The notes below the pieces were generated by a model. It searched no databases. It was not told where the DNA came from and worked only from the letters and a program-made list of their open reading frames with translations. A stretch of 64,000 nucleotides of DNA, taken from NCBI RefSeq assembly GCF_900128885.1, contig NZ_FQTU01000013.1, forward strand, positions 7,703 to 71,702. Reading direction: 5' to 3'. This stretch comes from Alkalibacter saccharofermentans DSM 14828 (GTDB taxonomy: Bacteria; Bacillota; Clostridia; Eubacteriales; Alkalibacteraceae). The first letter of the stretch is position 1; each line of letters opens with the position of its first letter. Both the position numbers and the translations under genes were made by a program. Positions 33,925 to 42,953 of the stretch are shown piece after piece.

Positions 33925-33955
33925 AAAAAAGACGGATTCCAATCCGTCTTTTTCT
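33923..33955. terminator. Bidirectional terminator
   Basis: AGAAAAAAGACGGAT and ATCCGTCTTTTTCT form a near-perfect stem with a TCCA loop between the convergent membrane protein gene and fbp. Confidence 0.9.
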
Positions 33956-35927
33956 AAAACTTTTCCTTTACGATTCCTTTGCGATATGCGGCTATGAGCA
34001 TCTCGAGATAATCTATTTGCTTTCTAAGCCTATCGCCTATATCCGTATCCGCAACTTTTTTTCTGTCAACGACTTTTTCAATAACGCTGGTAGTGGATCT
34101 GATGTCGATGCCTTCATTGATGGCTTTATCCACAGACTCGAAGGGTTCGTGGCTAGCCAATTGCAGTCCGTAAGAGTTGTAGATAAGCGTATAACCCGCG
34201 ATGCCGGTAGTACTCTGATATGCCTGGGCAAATCCTCCGTCTATTACCAAAAGCTTTCCGTTGGCCTTTATGGGGCTTTCGCCTGCGCCTGTTTTTACTG
34301 GAACATGACCGTTAATAATATGACTTTCTTTGGGATCCAAGCCGAATTCAGTCAATACCTGCAAGGCTATCTTTTCATCTGTCACCATTATAAAATAAGG
34401 AGCATAGTTTTCTTTATGAGCTTTTTTATCATCTATGAAGTAACGCTCAAAGGTGGCCATTTTATCCTTGCCAAACAGGGGAGAATTTTCGTTGCACCAG
34501 AGGTACCATAAAAAATCAGTGCCGGAGGTTTTGTTGCCCCGGCTGAAATAGCTCTCCCTTGCCCATAGATCCATTTTATCCATCAGCGCTTTACCAGAAT
34601 TTTTTTCTCCGTATAGATTGATACTCTTAAAGCTGCCGTCTTCGTTCATGGGTATTGACGCGTGGAAAAGAAGATTTCCGTTGTGTTTCAAATAGATGCT
34701 TCCTTTGGAGTACATAAACCTTATATGGGTCTGTAGCTTTTCGCTTGTAAGAAAAGAGGTTTGGAGCTTGTCTATAACGACTTTCTCATCATCCGTCAAC
34801 GCCCAAGGCTTCTCAGGATTTATGGTGGGGAAATAAGTGGTATTTAATTTGTACGTTTTCTCATCGATGTTGATCTTGTGGGTCTGGTAGTCGACCTTGT
34901 CGAGAAGGAGACGATGGCTCATCAAAAAATCCGGGTTTTTTTCTACTATCTGGTGTTCGAGTTTGAACTGTATCATCGCGATTGCCTTGTGCATTTTGGC
35001 TAGAAGATTTCGGTCGTTATCAGATAAAATCTCGTTTGGAGGTAGCTTGGGCATGAATTTTTTACAAGGGTCATCCTTGTATGCCCTCATGGCAAAGGTG
35101 GCCAGTGGGAGCATGTTTATTCCGTAGCCCTCCTCCAGTATGTCCATGTTGGCATACCTCAAGCAGATCCTGACGGCATTTGATATGCAGGCAGTATCAC
35201 CTGCGGCAGCGCCCATCCACAATATGTCGTGGTTTCCCCACTGCATATCAACGGAATGATGTTTTACGAGTGTGTCCATAATAAAATGGGCACCAGAACC
35301 CCTGTCATAAACATCGCCCAGTATATGCAGATGATCGATAGTCAGCCTCTGTATAACGGCTGAAATCTGAGTAATAAATTGGTCGGCACTTTCAAGCTCG
35401 ACGATGGTATCGATGATTTTATTGTAGTACTCCTTTTTATTAAACCTTTCCTCGTCTTCGTGTAAAAGTTCTTCCATCATATAGGCGAAGTCTTTGGGGA
35501 GGGCTTTTCTTACTTTGGAGCGGGTGTATTTTGACGAAGCATCTCGACAGACCTGAATGAGTCTGTAAATAGTCACTTTATACCAGTCGGTTAAATCCGA
35601 GTTGGTTCTTTTGACAAGTTGAAGCTTTTCTTCTGGATAATAAATCAGAGTTGCCAGTTCGGTAATGTCTTTTTGGGAAAGAGTTTTTCCCATCACATCG
35701 TTGATCTTTCGCCGGACTACGCCTGAGGCGTTTCTCATCACATGATTGAAAGCGATATGCTCCCCATGCAGATCGGTCAAAAAGTGTTCCGTGCCTTTCG
35801 GCAGATTGAGTATTGCCTTCAAGTTTACGACTTCGGAAGCTGTGGATGAAATGTTTGAAAATTTCTCTGAAAGAAGCTCCAGATACTCTTTGTTTTCGAT
35901 TAATTGGGATTCTTTAAAGCTCTTCAA
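33954..35927 (-). CDS. fbp: Fructose-1,6-bisphosphatase class III
   Basis: Gluconeogenic enzyme that converts fructose 1,6-bisphosphate to fructose 6-phosphate. The 657-residue length is typical of the Firmicutes class III type. The metallophosphatase motifs are visible: DLHGEH, LGDVYDRGSGAHFIMDTL, WGNHDILWMGAAAGD and INGHVPVKTG. The start is TTG 35927, 5 nt after GGAGGGA. It is monocistronic, convergent with the zinc-ribbon gene, and the class III enzymes are known to be regulated by PEP and AMP. Confidence 0.97.
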   Translation of the reverse strand: MKSFKESQLIENKEYLELLSEKFSNISSTASEVVNLKAILNLPKGTEHFLTDLHGEHIAFNHVMRNASGVVRRKINDVMGKTLSQKDITELATLIYYPEEKLQLVKRTNSDLTDWYKVTIYRLIQVCRDASSKYTRSKVRKALPKDFAYMMEELLHEDEERFNKKEYYNKIIDTIVELESADQFITQISAVIQRLTIDHLHILGDVYDRGSGAHFIMDTLVKHHSVDMQWGNHDILWMGAAAGDTACISNAVRICLRYANMDILEEGYGINMLPLATFAMRAYKDDPCKKFMPKLPPNEILSDNDRNLLAKMHKAIAMIQFKLEHQIVEKNPDFLMSHRLLLDKVDYQTHKINIDEKTYKLNTTYFPTINPEKPWALTDDEKVVIDKLQTSFLTSEKLQTHIRFMYSKGSIYLKHNGNLLFHASIPMNEDGSFKSINLYGEKNSGKALMDKMDLWARESYFSRGNKTSGTDFLWYLWCNENSPLFGKDKMATFERYFIDDKKAHKENYAPYFIMVTDEKIALQVLTEFGLDPKESHIINGHVPVKTGAGESPIKANGKLLVIDGGFAQAYQSTTGIAGYTLIYNSYGLQLASHEPFESVDKAINEGIDIRSTTSVIEKVVDRKKVADTDIGDRLRKQIDYLEMLIAAYRKGIVKEKF

Positions 35928-36032
35928 GGGATTCCCTCCGATCGGTGTATAGTATAAGTAATATAATACTATAATATGTCACTGAAATCAATTATATACT
36001 ATTAATGACGTGTGAAATTAATATTTATGATA

Positions 36033-36710
36033 TCATATATCTTCAATTTGCCAGTCGATCTCTTTAAGCCCGTGACTCGACAAAAAATCATTTGTTCTTG
36101 AAAAAGGCCGGCTTCCGAAAAACCCTCTACTGGCGGATAAAGGACTGGGATGAGGAGACTTTATTACGAGATGACGCTTGTTTGTTATTAGATGTTCCTT
36201 TGACTGAGCGTACTTTCCCCATAGAATGAAGACCACAGGCTCATGCTTTTCATTTAGCAAAGATATTATGTGGTCGGTAAATTCATGCCATCCTATCTTG
36301 CTATGAGAACCGGCCATTCCGGCTCTGACTGTAAGAACGGCGTTTAATAGGAGCACGCCTTGATGTGCCCATTTTCTTAAATAGCCATTGTTTGGAATCT
36401 TAAGACCTAAGTCGCTTTTAAGCTCCTTGTATATATTTTGCAAAGAGGGAGGCACAGGCGTTTTAGGGTTTACAGAAAAACATAGCCCATGGGCCTGGTT
36501 GGGTCCGTGGTATGGATCCTGGCCCAGTATCAGCACTTTAGTATCTCCATATGAAGTGTAATTCAGAGCATTAAATATATCTTCCATAGGGGGATACACG
36601 GTGTAAGCATAGTATTCCTGCTTTAAAAAAGCCCGCATGTGCTTGTAATAATCTTTCTGAAACTCATCATTAAGTTTTTCATTCCAGTCGTTTTTAAATT
36701 TAACAGCCAT
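36033..36710 (-). CDS. ung: Uracil-DNA glycosylase, family 1
   Basis: Removes uracil from DNA. The 225-residue protein carries the catalytic water-activating motif GQDPYHGPNQAHGLCFSV, the NAVLTVRAG segment and the leucine-loop HPSPLSASRGFFGSRPFS. ATG follows GGAGCG. It has its own transcript and is divergent from the arsR-cadA operon. Confidence 0.97.
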   Translation of the reverse strand: MAVKFKNDWNEKLNDEFQKDYYKHMRAFLKQEYYAYTVYPPMEDIFNALNYTSYGDTKVLILGQDPYHGPNQAHGLCFSVNPKTPVPPSLQNIYKELKSDLGLKIPNNGYLRKWAHQGVLLLNAVLTVRAGMAGSHSKIGWHEFTDHIISLLNEKHEPVVFILWGKYAQSKEHLITNKRHLVIKSPHPSPLSASRGFFGSRPFSRTNDFLSSHGLKEIDWQIEDI

Positions 36711-36781
36711 ATTTCGCTCCTTTCAGATTTATGATTATATTTTATCCCAAGTTTAATTTTTTTCATAGTCGCAAATATCCG

Positions 36782-36836
36782 TTGACACTTTTTATTGGGA
36801 GAATTATAATGAACATGTGAACACATGCTCATATGT
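36782..36836 (+). promoter_or_regulatory. Promoter and ArsR-type operator of the cadmium/zinc efflux operon
   Basis: TTGACA (36782-36787), 17-bp spacer and TATAAT (36805-36810) form a near-consensus promoter. An imperfect palindrome, ACATGTGA (36813-36820) and TCATATGT (36829-36836), overlaps the start region and has the A-x-A-x-TGA layout seen at ArsR/SmtB operators. Confidence 0.85.
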
Positions 36837-36849
36837 TGGAGGGATATAG

Positions 36850-37164
36850 ATGGATGATGTAAAATCAAGAGAAATAACGGAGATAGCGGATTTTTTTAAA
36901 GTGTTCGGCGACTTTACCAGGATGCAGATACTTGTCACCTTGCTCAAAGAAGAACTTTGCGTTCAATGTCTCACGGACCTGACTGAGGTAAGCCAGTCTG
37001 CAATAAGCCATCAACTGAGATTGCTTAAAGCCAGCGGATTGGTAAAGGCCAGGCGGGAAGGCAAAAAGATGTATTATTCTTTAGATGATGAGCATATAAA
37101 AGTCATTTTGGAAGTAGCCAGAGAACATGTAGAACATAAAAAAAACGGAGGATTACATGTTTAA
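36850..37164 (+). CDS. ArsR/SmtB-family metal-sensing repressor
   Basis: Represses the efflux operon until metal binds. The 104-residue winged-helix protein has the recognition helix SQSAISHQLRLLKASGLV. Two possible metal sites are visible. One is an alpha-3 ELCVQC pair (Cys 37 and 40), as in CadC. The other is an alpha-5 set spaced exactly as in the zinc sensor CzrA: Asp 80, His 82, His 93, His 96. It overlaps the ATPase gene by 8 bp, so the two are translationally coupled. Zn, Cd, Pb or Co are all plausible inducers; carrying both sites is notable. Confidence 0.93.
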   Translation: MDDVKSREITEIADFFKVFGDFTRMQILVTLLKEELCVQCLTDLTEVSQSAISHQLRLLKASGLVKARREGKKMYYSLDDEHIKVILEVAREHVEHKKNGGLHV

Positions 37165-39331
37165 GATAATACTGGAAGGTCTCAACTGCACCAGCTGTGC
37201 AGGCAAAATAGAAGAACGCACAAACAAGATTTCAGGGGTTAAGAGAGCTAACTTAAACTTTGTTAGCAGCACTATGGAAATCGAGTTTGAAGATGAAAAG
37301 CTTAAAGAAAACATAATAAGCCAGATTAAAAAAATAGTAAATAAACTGGAACCTCATGTTAACGTAAGGATCAAAGACAGGGATGAGGAAGAAATCCACT
37401 TAAACCTCACATCAGATGAGGTTTGTGACATATCGAATGAAAAGAGAGAGAATAGCAAAACAGAAAAAAAGGGAATCGTGCCTTATTTCTTTACAAATTA
37501 CAGGCTTTTAGCTGGAATAGGGATTTATATTTATGCGCTGTTTTTTAGCGGAGTGGTTCTCCCGTCGCTGTTTTGGTATTTGGCGGGTTATATGCTGATA
37601 GGCTTTGACGTAATCAAATCGGCACTAAGGAATATAGTCAGAAGAGAAATATTTGACGAAAACTTTTTAATGTTCATTGCAACGGTTGGGGCTTTTTCCA
37701 TAGGAGAATACGGTGAAGGAGTGGCGGTCATGCTATTCTATGAAGTTGGTGAAGTGTTTCAATCATACGCCGTAGATAACTCCAGGCGCTCAATCAAAGA
37801 GTTGGTGGATTTAAAGGCCATGCATGCAAATAAATATTCAAATGGCAAGATTGAAAGGGTATTCCCCGAGTCATTGAACTTAGGAGATGAGATATTAATA
37901 AAACCGGGGGAGAAGATGCCGGTGGATGGAGAAATATATGAAGGTAGATCTCTTTTTGACACCTCAGCCTTGACTGGAGAGTCACTGCCCAGAGAGCTGA
38001 GCGTAGGGGACAAAGTTCTTGGTGGATTCATCAATTCTACATCGGCAGTAAAGGCTGTAGTCAAAAAGACTTATAGGGATTCGGCAGTGGCTAAAATTCT
38101 AGATCTCATTGAAAATGCCGGAGCAAAAAAATCAAACACAGAGAAATTCATTACTAAGTTTGCAAGGTACTATACTCCCGCAGTAGTTTCTATGGCAGTT
38201 GCCATATCTATCATACCCACAATAGTCACGGGAGACCCCTTTAGTGAATGGCTGCATAGAGGACTTATATTTTTAGTGATTTCCTGTCCTTGCGCCTTAG
38301 TGATATCCATACCCTTGGGCTATTTCGGAGGAATAGGAGCTGCATCAAAGGAAGGCATACTCATTAAAGGAAGCCAGTACCTGGAAGCCTTGAAAAACAT
38401 GGAAACAGTAGTTTTTGATAAAACGGGAACTCTAACGAAGGGGATCTTTCAGGTAACGCAAGTCGTTTTGGCTGAAGGAGTACAAAAGGATGAATTTATG
38501 GAGTGCGCAGCTTTGGCTGAATCGATGTCGAACCACCCCATAGGCGCTTCTATCATGAAGGCATACAATAAAGAGCTTTCCCTCCATAAAATTGAAAAGC
38601 ACACTGATATCGGAGGTAAAGGCGTCAAAGTCATATATGATGGAATTGAGATTCTTGCGGGAAATCACAAGCTTATGGAGGATGCAGGAATAAAGTACTT
38701 GGATTTTATGGATATCGGAACAGTAGTTCATGTGGCCTCAGGGGGCAAATATCTAGGTTATATACTCATTGCTGATGAGATCAAGGATGGAAGCCTTGGC
38801 CTGGTCGAAGATCTTAAGTCCGAAGGAATAAAAAAGACAGTTATGTTTACGGGAGATCATAAAAACATCGCAGATTATGTGGCGGGAATATTGAATATGG
38901 ACGAAGTCAAATCCGAGCTTCTGCCACAAGAGAAGGTTGAGCATTTTGAGATTCTAAAGAAAGACAAAAGGTCTAATGCGACAATAGGATTCGTGGGGGA
39001 CGGAATAAACGATGCACCGGTCTTGGCAATGGCGGATATAGGAATATCCATGGGCTCCCTGGGTTCTGATGCGGCAGTGGAGGCTTCAGATATCGTGTTG
39101 ATGAAAGATGATCCGAAAAAGCTGGTTCAAGGCATTAAAATAGCAAAGTACACAAACAAGATAGTTGTCCAAAACATAGTATTTGCCCTTGGGATAAAAG
39201 GGGTGGTCATGCTCCTAGGAGCCCTTGGATATGCCAGTATGTGGGCTGCGGTATTTGCCGATGTTGGAGTGACGCTGATTGCCGTATTGAATGTGAGCAG
39301 AATTTTTTACGTCGGAGGAAAGTTAAAATAA
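37157..39331 (+). CDS. cadA: Heavy-metal-translocating P1B-type ATPase (CadA/ZntA-like)
   Basis: Exports soft divalent metals. The 724-residue protein has an N-terminal heavy-metal domain with GLNCTSC (Cys 11 and 14), eight expected membrane spans, the metal-site CPC in SCPCALVISIP, the phosphorylation site FDKTGTLTKG, TGES and GDGINDAPVLAMADIGISMG. The CPC membrane motif and pairing with an ArsR sensor point to Zn, Cd or Pb rather than copper. Translation is coupled to the regulator gene. No terminator hairpin is evident before the tRNA-Val promoter. Confidence 0.95.
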   Translation: MFKIILEGLNCTSCAGKIEERTNKISGVKRANLNFVSSTMEIEFEDEKLKENIISQIKKIVNKLEPHVNVRIKDRDEEEIHLNLTSDEVCDISNEKRENSKTEKKGIVPYFFTNYRLLAGIGIYIYALFFSGVVLPSLFWYLAGYMLIGFDVIKSALRNIVRREIFDENFLMFIATVGAFSIGEYGEGVAVMLFYEVGEVFQSYAVDNSRRSIKELVDLKAMHANKYSNGKIERVFPESLNLGDEILIKPGEKMPVDGEIYEGRSLFDTSALTGESLPRELSVGDKVLGGFINSTSAVKAVVKKTYRDSAVAKILDLIENAGAKKSNTEKFITKFARYYTPAVVSMAVAISIIPTIVTGDPFSEWLHRGLIFLVISCPCALVISIPLGYFGGIGAASKEGILIKGSQYLEALKNMETVVFDKTGTLTKGIFQVTQVVLAEGVQKDEFMECAALAESMSNHPIGASIMKAYNKELSLHKIEKHTDIGGKGVKVIYDGIEILAGNHKLMEDAGIKYLDFMDIGTVVHVASGGKYLGYILIADEIKDGSLGLVEDLKSEGIKKTVMFTGDHKNIADYVAGILNMDEVKSELLPQEKVEHFEILKKDKRSNATIGFVGDGINDAPVLAMADIGISMGSLGSDAAVEASDIVLMKDDPKKLVQGIKIAKYTNKIVVQNIVFALGIKGVVMLLGALGYASMWAAVFADVGVTLIAVLNVSRIFYVGGKLK

Positions 39332-39334
39332 GGG

Positions 39335-39363
39335 TTGATTAAATCAAAGGTTCTCTGTATAAT
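39335..39363 (+). promoter_or_regulatory. Promoter of tRNA-Val
   Basis: TTGATT (39335-39340), 17-bp spacer, TATAAT (39358-39363), 11 bp before the tRNA. Confidence 0.75.
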
Positions 39364-39374
39364 AAATTGGTAAT

Positions 39375-39450
39375 GATCTCGTAGCTCAGCTGGGAGAGCG
39401 CTACCCTGACACGGTAGAGGTCGCTGGTTCAAGTCCAGTCGGGATCACCA
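39375..39450 (+). tRNA. tRNA-Val (anticodon GAC)
   Basis: A complete 76-nt cloverleaf with encoded CCA. The acceptor stem GATCTCG pairs with CGGGATC (one G-U). The anticodon arm CTACC/GGTAG encloses loop CTGACAC, giving anticodon GAC. The T arm holds GGTTCAAGT. It adjoins a decayed integrase and so may be the insertion site of the island that follows. Confidence 0.95.
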
Positions 39451-39507
39451 ATGATATCAAGGCTTTCAGAGTCTTAACATATAACAATCAGCTAGAGCTT
39501 TAAAAAT

Positions 39508-39960
39508 TTAACCACTTAGTATGTCGTTGATTTTTTCAACTTCGGTTTTCTTGCTTTCTTCAACGACATTAGCATAAATTTATGCAGTCTTAATAGAGGT
39601 ATGTCCCAGTAACCACGATACGGTGTGCAGGGGCGTACCTTTTTTAAGTAACAATGTAGCGTAGGTGTGCCTTAAGGCATGAAACTTTTTATAGGGCACG
39701 TCGATATTTTTGAAAATCCGTTGCCATGATTTTAGCAAGGTTCTAGCGTTTAAAGTTGTTCCTACTTCAGAAGGAAACAATAACCCATTGGCGCAGTAAA
39801 TTCTTTAACCCTCGCAACTCTTTTCTTCACGAGAAAAATCATGTTTTCAATGTCATCAACTTTTAAAGCAAGGAGTTCACCTTGTCGTAAGCCCGAAGTA
39901 ATGGCAAATTTGACTTCAGGATATCATTTTTTAGTGTTATATAATTCGGATACCATAACT
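39508..39960 (-). pseudogene. Tyrosine-recombinase (integrase) remnant
   Basis: The C-terminal catalytic region of a phage/ICE-type integrase in pieces. Reading right to left, one frame gives ITSGLRQGELLALKVDDIE (first catalytic Arg box), then stops at about 39770. The next frame gives LLFPSEVGTTLNARTLLKSW and the second box FHALRHTYATLLLKKG with LLGHTSIKTA. A TAA then interrupts it in place of a sense codon. The same frame resumes as IYANVVEESKKTEVEKINDI and ends at 39508. The region where the catalytic Tyr would lie (IYANV) is preserved, but a frameshift and a nonsense codon precede it. The N-terminal half is missing. It lies 57 bp from tRNA-Val. Confidence 0.88.
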
Positions 39961-40216
39961 CTCGTATTACATCAACGATACATTGATTTTACTTCAAATA
40001 CAGATGTATTGCTCTGCTTTTTTCTTCTCAAGAATACAAAGACACCCTCATAACCAATATCCATATCCCCTTGCTGGATTGTATATAAATTTATAGTATG
40101 ATAAAATATTGTTGGGTCTATTAAAAGGGAGGATACGATAGAGGATGTGGAAAAATATAGTTTGTATTGTATACATAATTATGTTAAGGATTAAAGCATA
40201 GGGAGGAAGTGCCAAT

Positions 40217-40991
40217 TTGAAAAGTAAATCAATATTAGTCATACTTATTGTTCTATTGATGTCGTATAGTTTTGTAAATGCTAAAAGTATCGAAAGTCGC
40301 TCAGTGACTTACCGTTCAGAGAAAATTACTGATTTAGAGCTGATACAACAACGAATTGATGAGGGTATTACTGATGATGATAGCTTCAAGGCAATAGCAT
40401 CCTTGTCAGAGACCGAGCATGTGGATGAGAATGGTGAAAAATTCTATTTGGAGGTTACTTCAATTGGAAGTACATCACAAAAATTAAAAAGAAGTAACGA
40501 ATTCAAATGGTGATGTTGTCACTGATTTTTCAGCTGACATCATAGCTGAGGTTCAAACTAGAGGTTCTGGAACTGAAACTGTTGATGAGTATGATGATGT
40601 ATTAGGACGCAATGCGAAATTATATCTCACCGTAGGTTATACTTGGGGCACCATAGAAGGTGTTCCAGCCTATAAAATCACTTCCGTAAAAGGAAAGATT
40701 AATGTATTAGATTCATCTGTCAGTGTCACGAAGATGGATATTAGAACGAGTGCTAGAGGTATAGCTCATTATGCTCTTGATACAGCTACTTATATTGGAC
40801 CACATGAATATTTTAATTCCAGAACAGTAAATAATCCTCATAACAATACTTATTATTACAATTACAATGAACCACCATATTATTATCAACTAACTGGATG
40901 GATTACTCATATTTCCGGATTCACATATGGATACTTTTCTAGAGGTGGCAGTAGTTGGATTGCGTCTGTAATGTGGGAAAGAACGAGTTAA
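40217..40991 (+). pseudogene. Frameshifted secreted protein gene
   Basis: A signal-peptide protein interrupted by a frameshift. From TTG 40217 after GGGAGGAAG, a clear signal peptide (KSKSILVILIVLLMSYSFVNA) leads into about 75 residues and stops at 40511. One base out of phase, near 40500, translation continues without a break (SNGDVVTDFSADIIAEVQTR) to the stop at 40989. The rejoined product would be about 257 residues. It is rich in Tyr, Thr, Ser and Asn near the C-terminus (YYYNYNEPPYYYQLTGWITH), which suggests a beta-rich extracellular domain. I do not recognise the family. The gene lies in the decayed island. Confidence 0.75.
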
Positions 40992-41203
40992 TAAAACTAA
41001 AAAGCTCAATTTAGCTATGTATTTGCTGACGCAGATTAGAAAGAATAGTGTTTGGCAAAAAAGATATGATGCAATTTAACCAATTCTCTATCCTCTTAAT
41101 AAGCCCTTTTAATTGCAATCTATGCTTTAAAGCATCAAAATCAAAACATTTCTTGTATATAGTACAATTTGATTCAAGATAGAATAGTTAAGGAGTTGGC
41201 ATC

Positions 41204-41665
41204 ATGAAAGTTAGAAATCATATTGATAAATATTATTTCTAACTATTGTTAGTTATTGTTTACATAGTTGAAAGTTTGCAATTACTGATTTTTGCAACAT
41301 ATAATACACCACATCTTATTTTTAAAATAGTAATTTTGTTACTGATTGCTTTGTTGATTGGATTTGATGATAAAGAAAAAATTGATTGGAAAAACCGCAC
41401 CATATTCTTTGTAGTACCTTCACTTGTGTATTTAGTTGTTGTTTTATACTACCACGTGACAACACATTTGGTGAGATATAACGAGCTTTTAGGTAGTGCT
41501 CCTGATTATCCAGCCATTTCAGAGCAAATATTTAGAATAACCGGAGAGTTTAGATTTGTTCGGACGGTATTTTTTTCCGAAATTCTAATCGAAGCGTGCT
41601 CTGTTCTTCTTGGGTACATGGTTGTAACGAACATTAAAGCATATAAAATATCAAAGAGGTCATAA
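41204..41665 (+). pseudogene. Membrane protein gene with early nonsense codon
   Basis: ATG 41204, preceded by AAGGAG at good spacing, starts MKVRNHIDKYYF. A TAA at 41240 stops it, and the same frame then stays open for 141 codons to 41665. The product has about four membrane spans (for example LLIFATYNTPHLIFKIVILLL written in part, VVPSLVYLVVVLYYH, IEACSVLLGYMVV). It is not a recognised family. It could restart weakly from TTG 41246, but the position of the ribosome site argues that the gene is broken. This is the third damaged gene of the island. Confidence 0.65.
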
Positions 41666-42006
41666 GTCAATCGGTTGTTTTATTAAGTTGGACTTAATAA
41701 AAATTCATGGAGCAATCAATGCTTTGTGCTTTTGGCTTTTGATCTCAAATGAGGATAAGTGACTGTCGATAAAGTCTGAAAATATGGTTGCCTAAATAAG
41801 GATACAATTGAATTTACCCACTTGATTTTTTGTAGTGTTAAATTGCACAGGCAAAAGATGTTATCATAATAACTATGATATGCATCTTTTTTTTATTTGA
41901 TAATGATATTAGTAATACTATCGATTTTCTTTGAGAAAAGCCATTAAATGTTGAACAGCCTTTGTTTAAGTGATAATATAGAGTAGAATATTTGGAGGTT
42001 ATGGTC
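41666..42006. other. Intergenic region closing the decayed island
   Basis: No gene is seen in these 340 bases. They hold a perfect 11-bp inverted repeat with a 3-nt loop (TTTTATTAAGT 41678-41688, ACTTAATAAAA 41692-41702). A terminator-like hairpin follows at 41853-41893, then the promoter region of the Rrf2 gene. I found no copy of the tRNA-Val 3' end here that would mark the far attachment site. Confidence 0.6.
41853..41893 (+). terminator. Terminator hairpin with T8 tail
   Basis: AAAAGATG pairs with CATCTTTT and, inside it, ATCATA with TATGAT, around AATAAC, followed by a T run. The nearest rightward gene ends nearly 190 bp upstream, so it may terminate a short unrecognised transcript. Confidence 0.75.
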
Positions 42007-42459
42007 ATGAAAATTTCGACAAAGGGACGTTATGCCCTGGAGGCTGTGGTGGATCTTTCCTACCATGCAAAAGATGAACTTGAAAGCTTGAATAGCATAG
42101 CTAACAGGTTGAAAAAATCAAAAAATTATTTGGAACAGCTGTTTGTTCTACTGCGCCAAAATAACATCGTGGTGAGCATAAGAGGGTCTCAGGGCGGATA
42201 CAAACTTGCAAGAGAGGCTTCGAAAATTACAGCAGGAGATGTGGTTCGAGCGGTAGAGGGCAGTCTGGCTCCTGTTGCTTGTCTTGACAATTCCGACGAG
42301 AAACAGTGCTGCAGCGATTACGAAAAATGTGTGACTCGAGTAGTCTGGAAAAAAATGATGGAAGAGATATCCATAGTTTTGGATGAGGTGACGATACAAG
42401 ATTTGTCAGAATGTTTTGATAAGATGAACAAGGAAAATAATCTTGAATATTATATTTGA
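42007..42459 (+). CDS. Rrf2-family regulator with cluster-type cysteines
   Basis: A 150-residue winged-helix regulator: MKISTKGRYALEAVVDLSYH and the wing QGGYKLAREASKITAGDVV are family hallmarks. The effector loop holds Cys 92, 101, 102 and 108, a count and position similar to the 2Fe-2S cysteines of IscR/NsrR/RirA, so an iron-sulfur cofactor is plausible (inference). I chose ATG 42007, 8 nt after GGAGG, rather than earlier in-frame codons inside or next to the ribosome site. A second Rrf2 gene follows after 15 bp and then a methionine transporter. Confidence 0.88.
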   Translation: MKISTKGRYALEAVVDLSYHAKDELESLNSIANRLKKSKNYLEQLFVLLRQNNIVVSIRGSQGGYKLAREASKITAGDVVRAVEGSLAPVACLDNSDEKQCCSDYEKCVTRVVWKKMMEEISIVLDEVTIQDLSECFDKMNKENNLEYYI

Positions 42460-42474
42460 TTCGGAGAGGATAAG

Positions 42475-42921
42475 ATGAAGCTTTCAACTAAAGGAAGATA
42501 CGGCCTAAGAGCCCTGGTAGACCTGACAGTGCATTCATCCAAAGGGCATCAGCCATTGGCGCAGATTGCTGAAAGGCAGAATATATCTGAAATTTACCTT
42601 GAGCAGGTCTTTGCCACACTTAGAAAAAACGGCGTGGTCAAAAGCATAAAAGGAGCCCAAGGAGGGTATCTGTTAAACGTAGAGCCGGCAAACATCACAG
42701 TTGGCAAGGTTCTCAGAATTCTCGAAGGGGATTTGTCCATCGTAGACGAAAAAGCAAAGTCAGACAGCGAAGAGAAAAGCGTTGCACAATGCGTTTATAA
42801 AAATGTCTGGGAAAAAATTGATAAAAACATCAACGAGTTAGTGGATTCAATAACACTTGAGGAACTGGTGGAAGATTACAAAAAAAACCACGGAATGTTG
42901 CCTCATATGTACCATATATAA
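42475..42921 (+). CDS. Rrf2-family regulator, CymR-like
   Basis: A 148-residue winged-helix protein (MKLSTKGRYGLRALVDLTVH, then NISEIYLEQVFATLRKNGVV and AQGGYLLNV). It lacks the cysteine cluster of its neighbour, having only Cys 106. This resembles CymR, the repressor of cysteine and sulfur-uptake genes that works with cysteine synthase. Its position directly before metN-metI-metQ (32 bp) supports a role in sulfur amino acid control (inference). Confidence 0.88.
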   Translation: MKLSTKGRYGLRALVDLTVHSSKGHQPLAQIAERQNISEIYLEQVFATLRKNGVVKSIKGAQGGYLLNVEPANITVGKVLRILEGDLSIVDEKAKSDSEEKSVAQCVYKNVWEKIDKNINELVDSITLEELVEDYKKNHGMLPHMYHI

Positions 42922-42953
42922 ACAGACACAGTATTTTGAAAGGGTAGCCCGTT

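Noticed and set aside
40145..40201. Short open frame of 18 codons with a possible ribosome site in the decayed island
   Set aside because: Too short, no homology or composition signal, and the strong GGGAGG sites nearby are better explained by the next gene.
39451..42006. Search for a direct repeat of the tRNA-Val 3' end that would define the far attachment site
   Set aside because: No copy of the GGTTCAAGTCC...GGGATCACC end was found by eye. The site may lie beyond the deletion or have decayed.
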